From: JTS-RE37 sp041744575 | GTDB taxonomy: Bacteria > Bacteroidota > Bacteroidia > Flavobacteriales > Flavobacteriaceae | Assembly: GCA_041744575.1 (NCBI GenBank) | Contig: JBGTKP010000054.1 | Location: 186,001-250,000, forward strand | Length of the DNA: 64,000 bases | Reading direction: 5' to 3' | Shown: one piece after another, positions 35,020 through 43,326 of the stretch | Layout of the letters: every line of letters starts with the position of its first letter | How positions within the stretch are numbered: the stretch's first letter is position 1 | Position numbers and translations under genes: made by a program | The notes under the pieces: model-generated | Told to the model about the DNA's origin: nothing | Databases searched by the model: none | What the model saw: the letters and a program-made list of their open reading frames with translations, nothing else

Positions 35020-35208
35020 ATGTTCAGTACGGGTCAACTGCTTTTTGCCGCCTTCTTCCTGCTGGCTTTTACTGCAGTGATCATTTTCGCTTACGCCAGG
35101 GATCGGAACTTACACCGGCGCTATTATAAAGGAGTTCGATGGATTGGAATTTTCTTTATCACTTTCGTAATAATTCTCTTTATAATTAAATATCTGCTCA
35201 AAAAGTGA
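35020..35208 (+). CDS. Small membrane protein (62 residues)
   Basis: Two hydrophobic helices (LLFAAFFLLAFTAVIIFAYA and VRWIGIFFITFVIILFIIKY) around a basic loop RDRNLHRRYYKGVRW. It starts MFSTGQL and ends KKK-rich. I recall similar small proteins in flavobacteria, but no function. A -7 box precedes it directly, supporting expression. Confidence 0.72.
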   Translation: MFSTGQLLFAAFFLLAFTAVIIFAYARDRNLHRRYYKGVRWIGIFFITFVIILFIIKYLLKK

Positions 35209-35289
35209 GGGAAAAACCCTGGTACATAACAAAAATTCGATGAACGACAACATTATTTTGATTTCATTCGTATAATCTTAGAAAAGACG

Positions 35290-35297
35290 TACTTTTG
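35290..35297 (+). promoter_or_regulatory. -7 box before the 59-residue membrane protein gene
   Basis: TACTTTTG, a perfect match to TAnnTTTG, ends 26 bases before the ATG at 35324. It supports a transcript covering the small protein and fluC. Confidence 0.6.
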
Positions 35298-35323
35298 CGT
35301 TGTAATGTTAATTTATCCGGTAA

Positions 35324-35503
35324 ATGGTAACTTTTTTCACCATATTTTTCTTTCTTGTCTTAATGAACGCTGCGGTATTGATGTTTACGGCACTGGATGC
35401 AAGAAAACAATTCTCCACTTTAACCAAGAGGATAAAGGAAGCTACATCTACGGAGCTCTATCCGATTGATTTGATCCACCCTAAATATAAAAAGGCGATA
35501 TAG
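35324..35503 (+). CDS. Small membrane protein (59 residues) upstream of fluC
   Basis: A short open frame: an ATG, a hydrophobic helix (FFTIFFFLVLMNAAVLMFTA), then a polar tail LDARKQFSTLTKRIKEAT and a Pro/Tyr-rich end with stop at 35501-35503. Evidence for reality: membrane-helix composition, a perfect -7 box before it, and the fluC gene 16 bases after its stop in the same direction. No homologue is known to me. Function unknown; a role with the fluoride channel is only a guess from position. Confidence 0.6.
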   Translation: MVTFFTIFFFLVLMNAAVLMFTALDARKQFSTLTKRIKEATSTELYPIDLIHPKYKKAI

Positions 35504-35519
35504 TTTGTATCTTTAAAGG

Positions 35520-35894
35520 ATGCAACATCAGTTATTGCTGGTTTTTTTAGGAGGCGGGTTGGGAAGCTGCCTCCGCTATCTGCTGAGCCGCTACGCCATC
35601 ACTATCTTCCAATACGGTTATCTTGGCACGCTGATCGCCAATGGACTGGGTTGCCTGCTGATTGGTTTCATTTTTGGGATGACCGCGCGGGGAAATTACC
35701 TAAGTCAGAATCATACTTTGCTTCTCGCCACAGGCTTTTGTGGGGGTTTCACGACATTTTCTGCCTTTGCGCTGGAAAACCATTTGCTATTAAAAGAGGG
35801 CCAGTTGCTTCAATTTTCAATTTACAGCGTTGGCAGCATCCTGATCGGACTCCTCGCGGTCGGCCTTGGATTCTGGATTTCCAGGCTACTGTAA
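35520..35894 (+). CDS. fluC: Fluoride ion channel FluC (CrcB)
   Basis: Dual-topology fluoride export channel of 124 residues and four helices. Family blocks are GGGLGSCLRYLLSRY, GTLIANGLGCLLIG (with the Asn) and FCGGFTTFSAFALE, which include the Phe and Asn/Thr-Ser residues that line the pore. No fluoride riboswitch is visible upstream. It shares an operon with the 59-residue membrane protein. Confidence 0.93.
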   Translation: MQHQLLLVFLGGGLGSCLRYLLSRYAITIFQYGYLGTLIANGLGCLLIGFIFGMTARGNYLSQNHTLLLATGFCGGFTTFSAFALENHLLLKEGQLLQFSIYSVGSILIGLLAVGLGFWISRLL

Positions 35895-36033
35895 ATCAGA
35901 AATATCCTCCCTTTATTTGTAAGTCCTTCTCCTACGTTTTTCTTATTTCTCCATCTCGGGGTTTGCCTTGGGGTATGGAAAATCGCTTCCTGTTTACAAA
36001 GACAAATTAATTTTAATTACTTCAATTGCTTAT

Positions 36034-36052
36034 ACCCATAATTTTTATGGGT
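36034..36052. promoter_or_regulatory. Palindrome upstream of glnK (ACCCATAA/TTATGGGT)
   Basis: Perfect 8-base arms with a 3-base loop, about 105 bases before the glnK start. It could be an operator or the first of two leader hairpins. No T run follows, so it is not a clear terminator of fluC. Confidence 0.4.
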
Positions 36053-36080
36053 TAAAATTATAATATTGATAAAAATCATA

Positions 36081-36107
36081 CTGGCACCCCCCTATAATGA
36101 AGGGGGG
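36081..36107 (+). promoter_or_regulatory. GC-rich leader hairpin of glnK
   Basis: CCCCCCT pairs with AGGGGGG around ATAATGA (36087-36107). It follows CTGGCAC (36081-36087), which resembles half of a sigma-54 -24 element, but the -12 GC is missing at the right spacing. In an otherwise A/T-rich leader the hairpin stands out. Confidence 0.4.
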
Positions 36108-36155
36108 CATCAATTTAATAATATATTTACCGCCGTAATTAACAAACTCAAACCA

Positions 36156-36494
36156 ATGAAAAAAATCGAAGCAATCATTCGAAAATCAAAATTCGACGAT
36201 GTCAAAAAAGCATTGCACGAAATTGAAGTCAATTTCTTCAGCTACTGGGACGTGACTGGGGTAGGCAATGAAAAACAGGGTCATGTCTACCGCGGAATAT
36301 CCTATAGTACAGCGGACATTCAACGCAGGTATCTGGTCATAGTGATATCCGACGAATTCCTGGAACGAACCCTAAACGCCATATTTGAATCGGCCAGGAC
36401 CGGCAATGTGGGTGATGGTAAAGTCTTTGTTTCCGATATGCTGAATGCATACAGGATCCGTACGGGTGAGAACGGACACGCCGGAATAAACTAA
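36156..36494 (+). CDS. glnK: PII nitrogen regulatory protein (GlnK-like)
   Basis: Trimeric sensor that reads 2-oxoglutarate and ATP/ADP and gates AmtB. The 112 residues show the PII order: a start MKKIEAIIRKSKFDDV, a T-loop GVGNEKQGHVYRGISY, and the B-loop TGNVGDGKVFV with the C-loop YRIRTGE. The T-loop tyrosine that is uridylylated in enteric bacteria is kept (residue 50), but the loop is one residue shorter than in E. coli. The open frame begins 30 codons earlier. I start at MKKIEA, as the upstream part is leader with hairpins. It is 29 bases ahead of amtB. Confidence 0.93.
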   Translation: MKKIEAIIRKSKFDDVKKALHEIEVNFFSYWDVTGVGNEKQGHVYRGISYSTADIQRRYLVIVISDEFLERTLNAIFESARTGNVGDGKVFVSDMLNAYRIRTGENGHAGIN

Positions 36495-36523
36495 TCAATC
36501 TAACTAACTAATACTTAAACGAA

Positions 36524-37774
36524 ATGGACGCAGGATTATTTACAGCAAATAACATCTGGATGATGATTTGTACTGCCCTGGTATTCTTTATGCACACGGG
36601 CTTTGCATTTCTTGAGATCGGACTAACACGCCAAAAGAACACGATCAACATCCTTTTTAAGAACATTTTTATCATTACGGTGGGCTTGCTGATGTATTAT
36701 ATCGGGGGCTTTAACTTAATGTATCCCGGATTTGAAGACGGCTCCATGGGAATCCTCAAATTTGCCGGTTTTGGAATTGCGGCTCCGGAAAACGGGATGA
36801 CCGTTGACTACCATGACGGGGGCTATACCTGGTGGACGGATTTTCTTTTTCAGGGGATGTTTGCTGCCACCGCAGCCACCATTGTTTCCGGAGCCGTGGC
36901 CGAACGGGTGAAACTTGGCTCCTTTATGATATTTACTATCATCTATGTAGGCCTTGTATATCCGATCGCCGGATCATGGCAATGGGGCGGTGGTTTTCTA
37001 TCTTCCCTGGGCGGTGAAAATGGTGGATTCTATGATTTTGCCGGCTCTACCCTGGTACACTCCGTAGGCGGATGGGCTGCTCTTGTGGCTATTTACCTTC
37101 TGGGTTCCCGGATTGGTAAATATGAAGGTGGAAAAGCGAATGCGATTCCCGGTCATAGCATTCCAATGGCCACCGCAGGGGTGCTGATCCTCTGGCTGGG
37201 ATGGTTTGGATTTAACGGGGGATCCGTATTGTCCGGTGATCCCGCCCTGACCTCGCTGGTTTTGGTGACCACCTGTCTGGCCGCGGCAGCCGGAGGTGTT
37301 GCAGCATTTGTTTCGGCAAAATTGCTCTACAAGAATTACGATCTGACCATGTTTCTCAACGGGATCCTGGCTGGACTTGTTGGAATTACCGCAGGGGCTG
37401 ATCAGATGTCACCCAATGAAGCTGTCATTATCGGACTTCTTGCCGGTATCCTCGTAGTACTAGGAGTGGCACTGGTGGATAAACTCAAACTGGACGACCC
37501 TGTTGGTGCCGTCGCAGTTCACCTGATCTGTGGGATCTGGGGAACACTAGCCGTTGGTATTTTCGGCGCAAAAGCAGGGGTTGACCAGTTCATCTATCAG
37601 TTGACAGGAGTTGGAGCCGTTGGAGGTTTCTGTGTCGTCACTTCGTTCGTGATTATCTTCACCCTTAAGAAAACAATAGGCATCCGGGTACCGCAGGAAG
37701 AGGAAATTGAAGGGCTTGATCTTCATGAACATGGCATGGATGCCTATGCCGATTTCAGAATGAATCAACACTAA
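36524..37774 (+). CDS. amtB: Ammonium transporter AmtB
   Basis: Trimeric ammonium channel of the Amt/Rh family, 416 residues, 11 helices. Family blocks include LVFFMHTGFAFLEIGLTRQKN, FQGMFAATAATIVSGAVAER, GSTLVHSVGGWAAL, LWLGWFGFNGGS and DDPVGAVAVHLICGIWGTLAVGI with the twin-His pore. The C-terminal tail is acidic (EEEIEGLDLHEHGMDAY), a likely site of PII contact. It is operonic with glnK. Confidence 0.96.
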   Translation: MDAGLFTANNIWMMICTALVFFMHTGFAFLEIGLTRQKNTINILFKNIFIITVGLLMYYIGGFNLMYPGFEDGSMGILKFAGFGIAAPENGMTVDYHDGGYTWWTDFLFQGMFAATAATIVSGAVAERVKLGSFMIFTIIYVGLVYPIAGSWQWGGGFLSSLGGENGGFYDFAGSTLVHSVGGWAALVAIYLLGSRIGKYEGGKANAIPGHSIPMATAGVLILWLGWFGFNGGSVLSGDPALTSLVLVTTCLAAAAGGVAAFVSAKLLYKNYDLTMFLNGILAGLVGITAGADQMSPNEAVIIGLLAGILVVLGVALVDKLKLDDPVGAVAVHLICGIWGTLAVGIFGAKAGVDQFIYQLTGVGAVGGFCVVTSFVIIFTLKKTIGIRVPQEEEIEGLDLHEHGMDAYADFRMNQH

Positions 37775-37788
37775 CAGATAAAAAACAA

Positions 37789-37814
37789 ACGGAGCGTTCG
37801 GCAAAACGCTCCGT
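37789..37814 (+). terminator. Stem-loop between amtB and the porin gene
   Basis: ACGGAGCGTT pairs with AACGCTCCGT (10 bp, 6-base loop), 15 bases after the amtB stop. There is no U tract, so it might slow or trim transcription instead of ending it, lowering porin relative to amtB. Confidence 0.55.
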
Positions 37815-37887
37815 TACTCAATTAATTTCAACGAATCAATCTATATAGTCTAACAGCTTTCTTAACAGAAAGCCCAAACTTTGAAAC

Positions 37888-38967
37888 ATGAAATCAATAA
37901 CATTCACAAAATACGCAAAATTTTTACTCCTTTCAACTTTGATGCTTTCGGTCGCATTGACTTACGCACAAGAGGAAATGGAAGCCGAAGAAGAAGGACC
38001 CAAATTTTCATTAAGCGGGTCGGTTGATGCCTATTACCGTGCGAACCTCAATGGTGACAACAGTGCCGACGAGGATTCCGGAGTACCCAATGCCGCCCCC
38101 GGATCTTCTTTTGCCAACCTACCCGGCTTTGCCCTGGGCATGGCAAATGTTGTGGCCAGCTACCAGGGTGAGAAAGCGGGCTTTGTTGCAGACCTGGTCT
38201 TTGGTCCCAGAGGAACCGATGCGGTGTTTGCCTCCCCGCTGTATTCGGCGACAGGAAATATCGTGAACCAGCTGTATGCTTACTGGAACGTCACTGACAA
38301 GGTAAAACTTACCCTGGGTAATTTCAACACTTTCCTGGGATATGAGGTGATCTCGCCGGTGCCCAACTTCAACTACAGCACATCCTACCTTTTTTCATAC
38401 GGCCCTTTCAGTCATACCGGCCTCAGGGCAGATTTTGACTTGGGAAGTGAATGGTCGCTCATGCTGGCCGTTATGAACCCGACGGATATTACAGAATTAA
38501 ATCCGTTCGGAAAATATGCGTATGGCGCCCAATTGGGATACAGCGGGCAATTTTTAAATTTTGTCGCGGACAATGGCGCCTTCGAAATTGATTATACCGG
38601 AGGGTTCGATATTTCTGAGGAATTTTTCCTTGGAATCAATGCAGCCTATTTTGACGGGGCTGATGATTCCGGATTTGGTGGGGGTGCCCTTTATCCGCAG
38701 TATAAGACCAGCGAAAATTTTACCCTCGGACTTAGAGGGGAATACTTTGTGGAACATGGCGACTTCGGAGCGATTGGAACCGGAGTGGAGGATTCAAGCG
38801 TCTTCGCTGTAACACTAACAGGCAGTGCTTCTATCGGCAATTTAACAATCAAGCCGGAAGTACGGTTGGATTCGGCCTCCGATGAATCCGCCAAATTCCT
38901 GGATGAAGATCTTTTACCTCAAAAAAGTCTCTCATCTGTCCTGCTTGCAGCTATCTACTCCTTCTAG
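37888..38967 (+). CDS. Outer-membrane beta-barrel porin (Bbp2-like)
   Basis: A 359-residue outer-membrane protein with a signal peptide (FLLLSTLMLSVALTYAQ) and an acidic N-terminus (EEMEAEEEGPK). Strand patterns of alternating residues run to the C-terminal SLSSVLLAAIYSF, which ends in the aromatic residue expected for BamA recognition. The order FSLSGSVDAYYRANL, PGFALGMANVVASYQGEK and DKVKLTLGNFNTFLGYE matches the putative porin-2 family. Its position behind glnK and amtB suggests uptake of ammonium or other small N compounds; this is inference. Confidence 0.85.
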   Translation: MKSITFTKYAKFLLLSTLMLSVALTYAQEEMEAEEEGPKFSLSGSVDAYYRANLNGDNSADEDSGVPNAAPGSSFANLPGFALGMANVVASYQGEKAGFVADLVFGPRGTDAVFASPLYSATGNIVNQLYAYWNVTDKVKLTLGNFNTFLGYEVISPVPNFNYSTSYLFSYGPFSHTGLRADFDLGSEWSLMLAVMNPTDITELNPFGKYAYGAQLGYSGQFLNFVADNGAFEIDYTGGFDISEEFFLGINAAYFDGADDSGFGGGALYPQYKTSENFTLGLRGEYFVEHGDFGAIGTGVEDSSVFAVTLTGSASIGNLTIKPEVRLDSASDESAKFLDEDLLPQKSLSSVLLAAIYSF

Positions 38968-39006
38968 GAGACACGTTTTTATTTTGGTTTTGTTAGTTCA
39001 TTAATC

Positions 39007-39082
39007 AAGCTCCGATCTCCTGTTTCCATTTTCCGTTAGCTCCTGTTATAACGGGGATGGAAATGGTGAGGGGTCGGAGCTT
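39007..39082. terminator. Long imperfect hairpin between convergent genes
   Basis: About 75 bases form one large imperfect palindrome: AAGCTCCGA at the left end pairs with TCGGAGCTT at the right, with an inner stretch TTTCCATTTTCCGTTA facing TAACGGGGATGGAAA. It lies between the porin and the convergent DUF1684 gene and probably stops both transcripts, though no long U tract is present. Confidence 0.5.
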
Positions 39083-39083
39083 A

Positions 39084-39740
39084 TTATGGTTTAAAGGCTT
39101 TGACACCTGCCTTCACCGGACTGTGTAAGCGGTTTACCGGGGGTACAACCGGACATGAGTATTTCTTGTTGTATGCGCAATAGGGATTATAAGCCTTATT
39201 AAAATCTATGACGATACTATCCCCTTCCGGAATACGCAAATCTATGTACCGCCCCCCTGTGTAACTTTCTTTTCCATTGGTGTCATCCAAAAATGGCAGA
39301 AAAAGATAATTCGTATATTCCTCTTCCAGGATTAATTCCTTGTTCTGGTAGACTTCAAGAATCTCTGTTTGCCCGTTCAAACTGAAACGGGCGATTCCGA
39401 ATACAACTTCCGTGGACATCCTTTCCGTGGTTGTCGGCATAAGAAATGGGACCGCTTCCGGAGTGCGTTCCAGGAATGCCACTACCCTGTAAGTAGGATC
39501 CGGTTCAAAATAATCGAGTCCCTCAAAATCCTTCCTGTACCGGTCCGGCAATGGGGAAGTATCTGGATCCTTATATTCAGCATTGAGCGCTTTCTGAAAA
39601 GCAATGACTTCCGCCACAGGATTCGTTATTTCTACCATTGAGGCCTTCTGACCCTGCTCATGGTGATAGCGCTTTCCATCCTTACACCCCGTGACCAGTA
39701 GAATCACAGCCAGTAAACAAAACCCTGGATACTTTTTCAT
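39084..39740 (-). CDS. DUF1684 lipoprotein
   Basis: A 218-residue lipoprotein: signal peptide with lipobox (LLVTGC, Cys near residue 19), then the DUF1684 domain with its hallmark end NPYCAYNKKYSCPVVPPVNR and a preceding GGRYIDLRIPEGD. Members are widespread and of unknown function. The three Cys in the last third (YCAYN, YSCP) are conserved in the family. It is convergent with the porin gene. Confidence 0.9.
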   Translation of the reverse strand: MKKYPGFCLLAVILLVTGCKDGKRYHHEQGQKASMVEITNPVAEVIAFQKALNAEYKDPDTSPLPDRYRKDFEGLDYFEPDPTYRVVAFLERTPEAVPFLMPTTTERMSTEVVFGIARFSLNGQTEILEVYQNKELILEEEYTNYLFLPFLDDTNGKESYTGGRYIDLRIPEGDSIVIDFNKAYNPYCAYNKKYSCPVVPPVNRLHSPVKAGVKAFKP

Positions 39741-39936
39741 TGGTGATCTGATTCATCTCAAAAATACAACAATGACTTTTTTTAGCTAGCTTTAATCCCG
39801 GTTTATTAGCAGCCCGGAAGTTTGAACATGCTGATGAAAAGCGATTGGTCAAAAATGCCGCAAACGCTCCGCAATCCGGCTGACCGGAAGTCTTGCAACT
39901 TTTTCCTGAACAGTTTTTATTGTTGTTTTAGATACC

Positions 39937-41151
39937 ATGCGGCAACTTTATCATAGCTATCTGAAGACCTTTGGAGGCCTGTCAACAGAGGTGTGGTGGC
40001 TCGCCCTGATTACCCTGATCAATCGGGCAGGAACGATGGTTATTCCATTTTTATCCCTATACCTTACAGAGAATCTGGGTTTTACCCTTGAAAATGTAGG
40101 TTATTTAATGAGCGCTTTTGGCCTGGGCTCCTTACTGGGCACCTGGTTAGGAGGACGATTTACCGACATATTCGGATATTACAGGGTCATGTTTGTAAGT
40201 CTTCTTTTCAGCGGCCTGTTATTTATATTTCTGCAATGGCTTAGCGGATTTTGGGCAATTTGTGGTGGTATCTTTGTACTCATGGTTTTTGCAGATGCGT
40301 TTCGGCCTGCTTCTTTTGTCGCCCTAAGTGCCTACAGCAAACCGGAAAACAAAACCCGTTCTATTACTTTGATCAGGCTGGCCATCAACCTTGGTTTCTC
40401 GGCAGGTCCGGCGCTTGGTGGAATAATCATTGGATCAATTGGCTACTTTGGCCTGTTTTGGGTAGATGGCGTCACCTGTGTCATCGCCTCACTACTTCTG
40501 CTGATGGTGCTGCATCCAAAGAAGGCCAGGATACTGGACAATATTATCAATCAATTGCCGATCTCCGCATATAGGGATAGTTCGTACCTGCTTTTTATCG
40601 TTTCCATGATGCTGTTCGGTTGCCTGTTCGTCCAGTATTTCTCGACGATCCCGTTGTTCTACAACAATGCTTTCAACTTATCAGAATATCAGATAGGCCT
40701 TTTGCTGGCCATGAATGGATTTTTGATCTTTGCCTTTGAAATGCCCCTGGTCAAGTTCATGGAATCCGGCAGCTGGGGCAAACTAGCATATATAGGTTTA
40801 GGTATCCTTCTTATGGGCCTGAGTTTCCTTGTCCTCGTCCTCTCCGATTGGTCCGGAATCCTGATATTAGGAATGATCCTTATGACCTGGGGAGAAATGA
40901 TCGCCTTTCCCTTTTCAAATTCATACGCCATGGAAAAGGCCAAAAGAGGCAATGCAGGAGAATATATGGCATTGTACAGTATGGCTTTTTCCGTATCACA
41001 TGTTTTCGCCCATAATCTGGGTATGCGTTCCATTGACGGATTTGGCTACAGGCCTACCTGGTTTACGGCTTTTCTGATCAGTATCCTGGGTATTTTATTA
41101 ATTTTGAGATTACACCATAAAACTAAAGTCGTGAAACAAGCCGGAACATGA
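39937..41151 (+). CDS. MFS transporter
   Basis: Major-facilitator transporter with 12 predicted helices in 404 residues. The loop 2-3 motif LGTWLGGRFTDIFGYYRVM, a variant of G-x-x-x-D-R-x-G-R, is clear. Its family suggests efflux of drugs or small molecules, but the substrate is unknown. The stop overlaps the start of the next gene by four bases (ATGA), so it forms an operon with the DJ-1-like lipoprotein. Confidence 0.88.
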   Translation: MRQLYHSYLKTFGGLSTEVWWLALITLINRAGTMVIPFLSLYLTENLGFTLENVGYLMSAFGLGSLLGTWLGGRFTDIFGYYRVMFVSLLFSGLLFIFLQWLSGFWAICGGIFVLMVFADAFRPASFVALSAYSKPENKTRSITLIRLAINLGFSAGPALGGIIIGSIGYFGLFWVDGVTCVIASLLLLMVLHPKKARILDNIINQLPISAYRDSSYLLFIVSMMLFGCLFVQYFSTIPLFYNNAFNLSEYQIGLLLAMNGFLIFAFEMPLVKFMESGSWGKLAYIGLGILLMGLSFLVLVLSDWSGILILGMILMTWGEMIAFPFSNSYAMEKAKRGNAGEYMALYSMAFSVSHVFAHNLGMRSIDGFGYRPTWFTAFLISILGILLILRLHHKTKVVKQAGT

Positions 41152-41876
41152 AAAACCTGATAGCGCTGATGACCTGCCTGCTCCTTCTGAGCTGTAACCG
41201 GAACGGAGCGGTGGAAAAACGGAATCAACACGTCGCGGGCAGGAGCTTGCCTCCCGATAGATATAATGTGGCTTTTTTGATCATGGACGGAACATACAAT
41301 ACAGAATTTACGGCACCCTACGATGTTTTTCAACATACCCAGTCCAGAGAAAATATCCGGGCAATGAACGTCTTCACTGTAGCCAATACAACGGATCCTG
41401 TGACCACCTTTGAAGGGCTTCGTATTTTGCCGGATTTTGATTACACCCGTGATAGCTTGCCAGTCATCGATATTCTGGTGGTTCCGAGCGCAGAACACCA
41501 CCTTGATACCGACCTCAGCGATTCCCTCATGATTCAATTTGTCCAAAAAACGGACCGAAAGGCGCTGTATATGACCTCACATTGTGACGGGGCCTTCGTA
41601 TTGGCAAAAGCGGGTCTGCTCGGCAAGGTGTCTTCCACCACCTTTCCTTCGGATATAGATGCATACCGCTCCATGTTTCCCGGCCTTGACGTGAAGGAGC
41701 ATGTCATATTCGTACATGACGGAAAGTATATTACATCCGCTGGCGGAGCGAGGAGTTTTGAGGCTGCACTCTATCTGTGTGAAATTCTGTATGGGAAAGA
41801 AATAGCCGCATCCATAGCCAAAGGCCTTGTAATCGACTGGGATCTCAGCGCGGTGCCTCACATCACTCTTCCCTGA
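41148..41876 (+). CDS. DJ-1/PfpI-like lipoprotein
   Basis: A glutamine-amidotransferase-like (DJ-1/ThiJ/PfpI) domain of about 190 residues behind a signal peptide with a lipobox (LLLLSC, Cys near residue 15). The nucleophile elbow TSHCDGAFVLAKAGLL carries the Cys. The AraC-linked GATase-like pattern (FTAPYDVFQHT, LVVPSAEHH, TSAGGARSFEAAL) is close to the N-terminal domain of GlxA-type regulators, but no DNA-binding domain follows. It is anchored in the envelope, an unusual place for this fold, and is coupled to an MFS gene. Confidence 0.85.
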   Translation: MKNLIALMTCLLLLSCNRNGAVEKRNQHVAGRSLPPDRYNVAFLIMDGTYNTEFTAPYDVFQHTQSRENIRAMNVFTVANTTDPVTTFEGLRILPDFDYTRDSLPVIDILVVPSAEHHLDTDLSDSLMIQFVQKTDRKALYMTSHCDGAFVLAKAGLLGKVSSTTFPSDIDAYRSMFPGLDVKEHVIFVHDGKYITSAGGARSFEAALYLCEILYGKEIAASIAKGLVIDWDLSAVPHITLP

Positions 41877-43284
41877 TACGATAGCGGGAATCCTTCAGAT
41901 ACTTGTCGACCAACCAGTTGAATTCCGGGGTAATTCTCAGAAGGGCTGTATGTGGTTGTGCATATAATTTGTCTTTGTCTTTGAAGCCATTCTTTAATAA
42001 TTCTTCCAAATAAAAAATAGCCGTTCCGAATTCCTCAATTCTGGCACTCTCTGATATTATTTTAAGATAGTAGGCATAGTCCAAGGGATCGGTGATTGTC
42101 TTTAGCATCCACAAATAGGTAATCGCCTGCTGATCGGCTGGTTCCTCCGCTTTTTCAATATCGATATAGTCAACTACGAGGGCATTGATATAGCTTCGAA
42201 GTCTCTTACCAGTCTGCCTTTCCGATAGGACTTTTTTCTCCTGATATTTGTCCAGTTCCTCCATCTGAAACTTCCACCATCCTAAATTTTCGTAATTCAG
42301 ACTACTGATATCCTCTGTAAGGTTATACTCATAATCGTATCGCAGCGTTTGTTCTGTGTAGAAATCATTCGTCCGGTTCCGCCGCTGCGACCTGTAGTTG
42401 TTATTCTTTAAAAAGGACTTTCTCTGATTCTTCAGCATTTCCACATCCCTGTGCGACCCATATACCCGAATCATTTGTGAGGCGAATGCTTCGGCATCCA
42501 CCAACTGATTTTTGGAAATCAAATCGGAAAGTTGTGCCAGATCCGCTGTAAATAAACGATTGACATAGGCGGTATCCAGGGACACTTTTCCTTTAGCCAT
42601 TGCATCAAGTGTAAGCAGTTGCATCGCTTTTTCCAAGGCAGCCTTTTCCGGCAATAAGGTGTTGCCGGAAGGGATAAGAAGCTCATTGGGATACTTCATT
42701 TTATCAAGCTGCTCCGAAGCTTCCTGCATATTCAGGTAATTAAAATCCTCCTTCCCTACGATCCCTATAAAATAAAAAGGGTTTTTTGTGTTCAAAAGCT
42801 CCAGATTGGGCACTCCCGATCCTATAGAGACCACACCTTCAATCTGTTTCAAAAATGCCGGAACAATACCGGCAAGTCTTCCGCCCGAAGAAATTCCGGC
42901 GGTATACACCCTGTCATTCTGGATAGGAAAAAAAGAGATAACATGGTTGAGCATGCGGGTGGCAATGAGCATATTCTGTGAAATCGGCAGGGTATCTGAT
43001 AAATTATTGGATGCTGCCAAAACATAATTCTGTTTCTCAGCGGCTTCCACAAACTGACTGAGGGCATGCTTTCCCCGTCCCTCCAGGTCGAATACAAATA
43101 TGACAGGCCATTTCCCGGAATTAATAAAGGACGTTGGAAGGTAAAGTGCAAAGTTTTCACCGGGCGCCTCATTTACTTCCACAGAATCGGTGATAATCCC
43201 TTTTCTGAAGGTTAAGCCCTGGCCTAATAATGCGGTTGAGGAAGTACATAAAGCAAGGAGTAGGATAGTAAATATTGATTTCAT
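41863..43284 (-). CDS. Secreted alpha/beta-hydrolase-like protein
   Basis: A 473-residue exported protein with a signal peptide (FTILLLALCTSSTALLGQG). The N-terminal 230 residues look like an esterase fold: WPVIFVFDLEGRG, DRVYTAGISSGGRLA (nucleophile Ser in GxSxG), and YFIGIVGKEDFNY. The rest is helical, of repeat-like character (LDKYQEKKVLSERQTGKRL), without known domain. It overlaps the convergent DJ-1-like gene by 14 bases at the 3' end. Substrate unknown. Confidence 0.8.
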   Translation of the reverse strand: MKSIFTILLLALCTSSTALLGQGLTFRKGIITDSVEVNEAPGENFALYLPTSFINSGKWPVIFVFDLEGRGKHALSQFVEAAEKQNYVLAASNNLSDTLPISQNMLIATRMLNHVISFFPIQNDRVYTAGISSGGRLAGIVPAFLKQIEGVVSIGSGVPNLELLNTKNPFYFIGIVGKEDFNYLNMQEASEQLDKMKYPNELLIPSGNTLLPEKAALEKAMQLLTLDAMAKGKVSLDTAYVNRLFTADLAQLSDLISKNQLVDAEAFASQMIRVYGSHRDVEMLKNQRKSFLKNNNYRSQRRNRTNDFYTEQTLRYDYEYNLTEDISSLNYENLGWWKFQMEELDKYQEKKVLSERQTGKRLRSYINALVVDYIDIEKAEEPADQQAITYLWMLKTITDPLDYAYYLKIISESARIEEFGTAIFYLEELLKNGFKDKDKLYAQPHTALLRITPEFNWLVDKYLKDSRYRIREE

Positions 43285-43326
43285 ACATTATAAATCATCA
43301 AAAATCCGGCCAAAGAATTGCGGATA

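Noticed and set aside
36081..36100. Sigma-54 promoter before glnK
   Set aside because: CTGGCAC is present, but the GC of the -12 element is not ten bases after the GG.
41046..41546. Minus-strand frame of 166 codons opposite the MFS and DJ-1-like genes
   Set aside because: Shadow of two clear genes; its translation has no signal or family.
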